64,000 nucleotides of DNA, from positions 7,374,664-7,438,663 of the forward strand of contig CM049315.1 in NCBI GenBank assembly GCA_026874595.1. The letters are read 5' to 3'. Under the pieces are notes generated by a model, which saw only the letters and a list, made by a program, of their open reading frames with translations, was not told the origin of the DNA and did not search any database. The stretch comes from Sipunculus nudus (lineage: Eukaryota > Annelida > Sipuncula > Golfingiida > Sipunculidae). A program made the position numbers and the translations under genes. Shown one piece after another: positions 53,121 to 59,844 of this stretch (position 1 is the first letter of the stretch; each line of letters begins with the position of its first letter).

Positions 53121-56100
53121 TATCCTACCTTAAAGAATATGTTTTCTGGATATGTGTAATCTTTAGTTTTGTCTTCTAATAACTGCAACTTTTTTTACAG
53201 ATTAACAGTGTTATTCAAAAATTTGATAAAGATTCCAAAATTTTCAGATGTAAAGATAATTTATCATATATATTTGGGATATTTTGTTTTTTCAACTAAA
53301 AAAATATAAACATAACATAAGGAACTATTTAATCAAATTATTATTAATCGTGAAAGGTTAGTTTTTATGTTTATGTCAAATACCCCTTTCACAATGCAGA
53401 TCCGTCCGAGCAGTGATAATCGAGCCTGCACAAGGAAGGCGTGAGTATGTGAAGAAATACGCCGTCCTCTACAGAGGTGAAATAGAAGGAGAACTGACGA
53501 GAGAAGGGGTATATGTATGATTCATTTCCAACATTATTACTACGAGGGAAACAACACATATAATAAGGCTACACGTCCAACCTTCCACTTTTATAAATGT
53601 AGCATAATTTGTTCATATGTTATTTTATAGTGGAAAACGGTTTGCAACAAGGTAGGTTACTCTACCCGATTGATTAATTATCTGTAATGAAGTAAAAGGG
53701 GTCAATGTAAGACAGAACGAACATAATCATTTATATCGATAGAAACCCATATCTTCTTAAATATTCACATTGCAGTTCAAATATGAAATGAAAAAAATGC
53801 AGTTAGTATCGTTTACGAAAAGAAGAATTTTGTGGATAATCAGGAAATAATAATTTAGTTTGTAATACCTTTCAAAATACTAAAAAAAAAATGAATCTAA
53901 TAAATTCAATCAATTATTCCATTAATTATTCCACAAGCTGACATGGAAGTTACAAGTAAATTGACTCAAACCTGTAAAACCTATTCAAAACTCAAAATCT
54001 TGACTATCAGTAGAACAGAGAATTGCGATTAACAAACATCGAGAAATGTGAAAACAATCCAATAAGCAATAGAAAAAAATTAATATGCTTCCTTATCAGA
54101 ACGAAAGATAAAAAATCTTCATAAACTACATTGTTCAATTATTCATAGAGTACTGACAAAAACGAATTAAAAGGAAATTTCAGAACACTTCAAATATGAA
54201 ATTAGGAACAAAAATAATAGCATTACACGACCAAACAGTTGCAATGCACCAAGTTCATAAAACCACTCAATGTTCGAACCCAATAGTCAATTCCATCACG
54301 AATTAAAATTTGTATATATGCGTTTAATTGATTTAATTTATCGATAACACGATAATTTGTCACACAAATAAGAGTTACACTTTACACCATTAATTTTTGA
54401 CTGGCTACCTTTACACGATGGGAAAGCTGATGTTGAATCTAGCCATCAATCATGGCATATATGATGAATACTAGAAATAAACTCTGCCTTATTATTGTTT
54501 TTCTCAAATACAGACGAAGCTGTCAATGACTGAAAGCTAAATTAAACGATTTGACTGAAGACATGATTAGATTAGCAGTGCAATTATACCCCTAAACGTT
54601 TGCATACGTGTTCAAAATATTCTTAAATAATGATTATTTTGTGGTTTTGTACTGTCACGAAGTGACCGTTGCATTCAAATGGCCAGTCGGCTGGCCCCGT
54701 CCCATTAATGACCTGTGACTTCACAGCAGACAAACGGCTCAGTACCTAGCAACAGCAGCGCCTGTCTCGCACTGCTGTGTACACCTGTGTCACGATGGAC
54801 TGATTGTCTTTTTTCTTGTCCCGGAAAAACATGCGGTTCTTTATAGTTAAACACACCCGTATTCACCTTGCATGGAATACACGAAATACTATATTTTTAA
54901 TGGGATAGAAGACAAAAGAACAAATATTTAATTCTTTTACCGCATTTTTTCTATGGAAACCGTAAACGGGAATTTGACATTGTTGTATTTTCACTGACGA
55001 CGTAAAAGATTGACATTGACCTCACTTTGTTAGACCTGATTTGGACGAAACGGTTAATCGGGTAGAACGAAAGACATACGACCCGTTTAATGAGACGGGA
55101 TAATTTGCTGGAGCACTGAGCTCGGCAGATTCCGTTAACAGCGTGATCTCTCCATCATATATAAGTTTCATGATTAGTTTTCTTATAAATATGGTCGGAC
55201 ATGGGATGTATGAAATGTTTGTTTAAAATATATACTACTGGAATGACGACTTTTTTTTACGATTTTTAGCCAGATCGTTTAATTTGAGCTTTAAGATTGA
55301 GTTGTTTTTATGACTGTTGTTTTTCTTTCATCAATTTAATCGTCTTTTCTTTTCTTTATTTCCCCTTTTTTTTCCTTATATAAGTTTTCTTGGCTGCCTA
55401 GACCAACAGACATTTATTATAATATATAATTATTCATAAAACGCGGTCATCTAAGGAATAACATTGCCACCAACTGTCTTTACATTTATTTAGATGGCCA
55501 ATTACAATTTACTTACGTGACGTCTTGACCTCCACATTGATTTGTTTCAGGAATACACAGGCTGCCCGGACGATCAAACCAGTGTAACCAATTTTATAAA
55601 AATTCCTTTAATTGCCCATTATGTCAGACTGGTGGTCATTGAGTATTTTGGAGCGGTCAGCATGAGGTTTGAAATATTAGGCTGTGATCCCTCCAGTAAA
55701 TATGGCCTGATCATCCAAAAGTTTTTAATTGTGTAAATTAAAATGAACGGATTACGTTTTTAGAATAAACAAACCATTTATTACTAAGAATAGCAGATGT
55801 AATGTGATTTACGCATTCAAAACTTATGTATGAGGTGACCACCTTGATTGACATGACCCTTTACATCACATACCCACAAGCATTAAGCACTATGTCAAAC
55901 TTATCTTCATTTCTCATTTAAATATGATTTGTCTTTAGCAGTACAGGACAGAATTTTTAAGAAATAATTTTACGTGTCCTTTGAGGTCCGGTCCAGTCTT
56001 AGCTCCAGATACTGAAAATATAAGCTACCGCAAAATTGCCTTCTATATGATAGAACATCTTATAAGCACATGACATCCTTTGTATTTCACACAAAACATG

Positions 56101-59025
56101 TTTCGTGTATTAAGATGTATGCATAAAATAAAAAGATTTTGTGTAACATTATAACTCCCCGAAAGCATCGTATAAAAACCTCTTCCCTTTTTTACCACTG
56201 ATAAGTTTAATTTTAATTAAGAATAACATCATTCAAAACCATTGGTTAAAAAAAAAATGTGAATTACAGATGTTTTATTAAGTTGGTTAAATAATAATAC
56301 AAAAAGAAATCCCGTCTAATTACATGCCCATTATTATGCCTCAAGTGGTTAAGATTGGTAACATTATTTCCGAAGAATAGGTCTTAAACACTGGAGCACT
56401 CTAAGGTTGTGTGCTTTCACCAAAACTGTACTCTCTATTCACCTATGACTGTGTCTCTACTTCTGATGATTGCCTCATTGTGAAATTTGCAGATGACCCA
56501 ACCGTTTCTGGGCTCATCCGGGGAAATAACGGAAGTGTTTGCCGCAATGAAATTAAAACTTTAACTTCCTGGTGCTCTGAAAATAATCTGGAGTTAAATA
56601 TGAAGAAAACCAAGGAGATGATAATTGATTTTAGACGGAAGAAAACTCAAATATTACCCTTAGTAATTGAAGGCTCCGAGGTTGAAATCGTTGACTGTTT
56701 TAAATTTTTAGGAATTTTTATTTCTTCTGATTTGAAGTGGGCCGAAAATGTTAATTAATGCGTAAAGAAGAAGGCACAACAACGTTTTTTCTTTCTAAGG
56801 AACCTAAAAGATTTCGGGCTCAGTCAACCGATTTTATTAAAGTTTTATCGGGCGGTAGTTCAGGGAGTCCTGACATCGTCAATCACTGTATTGGGGGGCA
56901 GTATCACGGTCGAGGAAAGGAACCGTCTTTCGAGGGTAGTTAGAACAGCTGAGAGGATCATAGGGGTTCCTTTACCCACAGTTGACTCCTTATTTCACAC
57001 ACGATTGTTGAAGAAAGCAAACGATATTATAGAAGACTATAGTCATCCGGCGCACTATTTAAAAAAAATGAAATCGGGGGTTCGCTAAAGGTCGCTATCA
57101 GGCAATTCAAAAAGAACTCAAACCAGCACTTATGCGTCAGCCGTTCGGGAATTAAATATAACACTTGCAGCATAATAATCTAGTCAATCATTCTTAGTCA
57201 TACGTCTTTTTTTCTATACAAAATTATATTTCATTATTTCTCGTTTAATGTGTTTGTTTTAGCAAGCCAGTCAAGCCAAGTACTATTGTATGTGAAGATC
57301 TTATTACATATATAAAGCAATAAACTATATCTTATCTTATCTTATCTTATTAGTTATCATACTATGAGTGCAAACTTTACTCTGCATACCATACTAAATA
57401 TATAGTCATGGACTATTTCTAATGGCAATTACACCAGACTGTCGAATATTTAATAACTGAAGATTCGGCAACATATTACTGTTTAATACTTTTTTTTTTA
57501 AAATTGTTTAACAATATGCTATTCATTGTTTGTCTTTCTTTTCAGTGACAGAAGGGTTAACTAAAAGTAAGTATATGTCATTTATTAAGGGTTTGTTGTT
57601 TACATCTACATATCTCGAAATAACAGCAATACAATCAATTCAGATTCCTGGCCGGATGTAAACAATGTCTATGAGAAAATATTTATATCAAGGTAGACTT
57701 AATAAAAACAATGCCATTAGTTTCAAATATACCCTTATACTCCTGATTACTTGCTAACATTAAAATCATTATAAAAAAATGATAATTGCCTTCTAAGAGG
57801 AAGTAAAGGGAAAATGAAAATTCAGTAAAATTAAGTTATTTTCCTCTTTGGTGATCATATTATTAAGGCTTTCGGGTCTCTTTCAACAAAGACAAAGTTC
57901 AAAAGAACGAGGCAAGATGGCTAAAAAATATTATTTGATTATGATTATAAGCATGGTTCGAGGTTTCTCCATGGTATTTACTTGTTATCCATTTGCAAGG
58001 TGTATACTTATGCAAGCTTAAGTATAAACACATTCAAAGACAGTAATATATATCAATATGATTTTTATTAACCTGATTCCCCCTGTAAAGTGTGGACTAT
58101 ATTGAAATGTCTTAATATCAATACATTTGCCTATCTCTCTATCCGTCACTTTGCTTGGTTTACAGAATATGAAGATGCTGGGCATCCTGACCTTCGTAAG
58201 TCCCTTCTATAACATACCTTGTACTGTGTACATATATTGTTTTATGTTGAAATGCCTATTCTGCAATCATATATCAAGATATGATATTAAACATAACAAT
58301 GTGTGACAATATCCGAAGGTAAGTGTCAATAACTTTATTTAAAATGAAAAATTAGAAATTAGTTTTCAATTTAAAATGTTAAAGTAGTTACTTCTGAATT
58401 TTACATCACACCATTTCACTACGGATTTCAGGACCCAATATATTCTACGTTGATGAAAAAGTTACAGCGAGCAGTGCTGATCTTAAATGCAAAGAACATG
58501 GTGGCAATCTGGCGGATATTAAGTTACTGCATAGGGCTTACGATCAGAAGAACTTTGAGAGTAAATGCAACGATGGCTACGTTGCTAAAGATGGCAAGGT
58601 CATTGCAGCCTCTCTTAACCTATTTCATCATGCAGAGAAAGGATGTTCATTGCCAGGTGTACAGGTAGTACCTGGCGTCCAAGAAAGGAAACTACTAGGA
58701 GTTTTCTGCTCTAAAATAAGTAGGTATACAATTTAGTTTCATTCTTTCACCATCTGTATTATGTCAATTGGATCATTGCAATGAATCTTTGTCTATCATC
58801 TCTCTGTCCGTCTATCTTTCCACAAATGAAGTCACCTATGGAAAATGAAACATCAGTGTGACCTTCCTGACAAATTGCTCATAAAAACTTATCATAATTG
58901 CAATTTGTGGGACCTACATAAAGGTACTTGGCTTTCAGGTCCCGATGGTTTGGGAAGGTTACTGTAAAAGAACAAAAGACGAATAAATAAATATTTCAGA
59001 ACATACATTCGTTGGTATCATTTAA

Positions 59026-59101
<76 letters not shown>

Positions 59102-59792
59102 TGCCGGTCCAGCAGATGGGTTGCCTTGATACAGTTAAGAACTCTGTTTGTGGAAAATAGCTATTTATTCTTGAGTACTTACAAGGTTACATTTCAATTC
59201 TGCAAGAAAATGGCATTTATAAATAAATGTGTATAACGGTGCACGTACATTAATACATTTCGCAATACGTGTAGAGGTATGCATTCTGTCCTCTCCCAAC
59301 TAAATATAACAGAAACATTCCCTCAAGTCTTACAATGAGGCACATGGTCTTGACCCATTATAAAAATAAACCTTTTAGGCTATAGTAAATATTACACAGA
59401 CAATTGTTACAATATTATTAATGGAAAGAGACACACTTCAAGGGTAAACTAATGAATATTTGAGAGATAAATGAAGTAAAATAAATTATATGAAATAACT
59501 TACCCTGTGCCAGAAATCTGTCTTAAAACTGCAACGAGCTGTTATCATAGCCTTTTCTGTCAGAGAATCACAGACCGAATGAAATATACACCGAGTTACC
59601 AAGTTATCAGGTCAACACAGTTGCCATGTCACATGACCAAGTTTGACCAATGGATAACTGACACAGGCTTTTTAAGGGTTAAACTAAATTACCTAGTAGG
59701 ATGCAGCACTGCTTGCCCATTATTAATAAAATAATTTAGCTAGAGGTGGCAGCACTGCTGTAAAAGCAGACTCCCTGAACTATATACAACGG

Positions 59793-59844
<52 letters not shown>

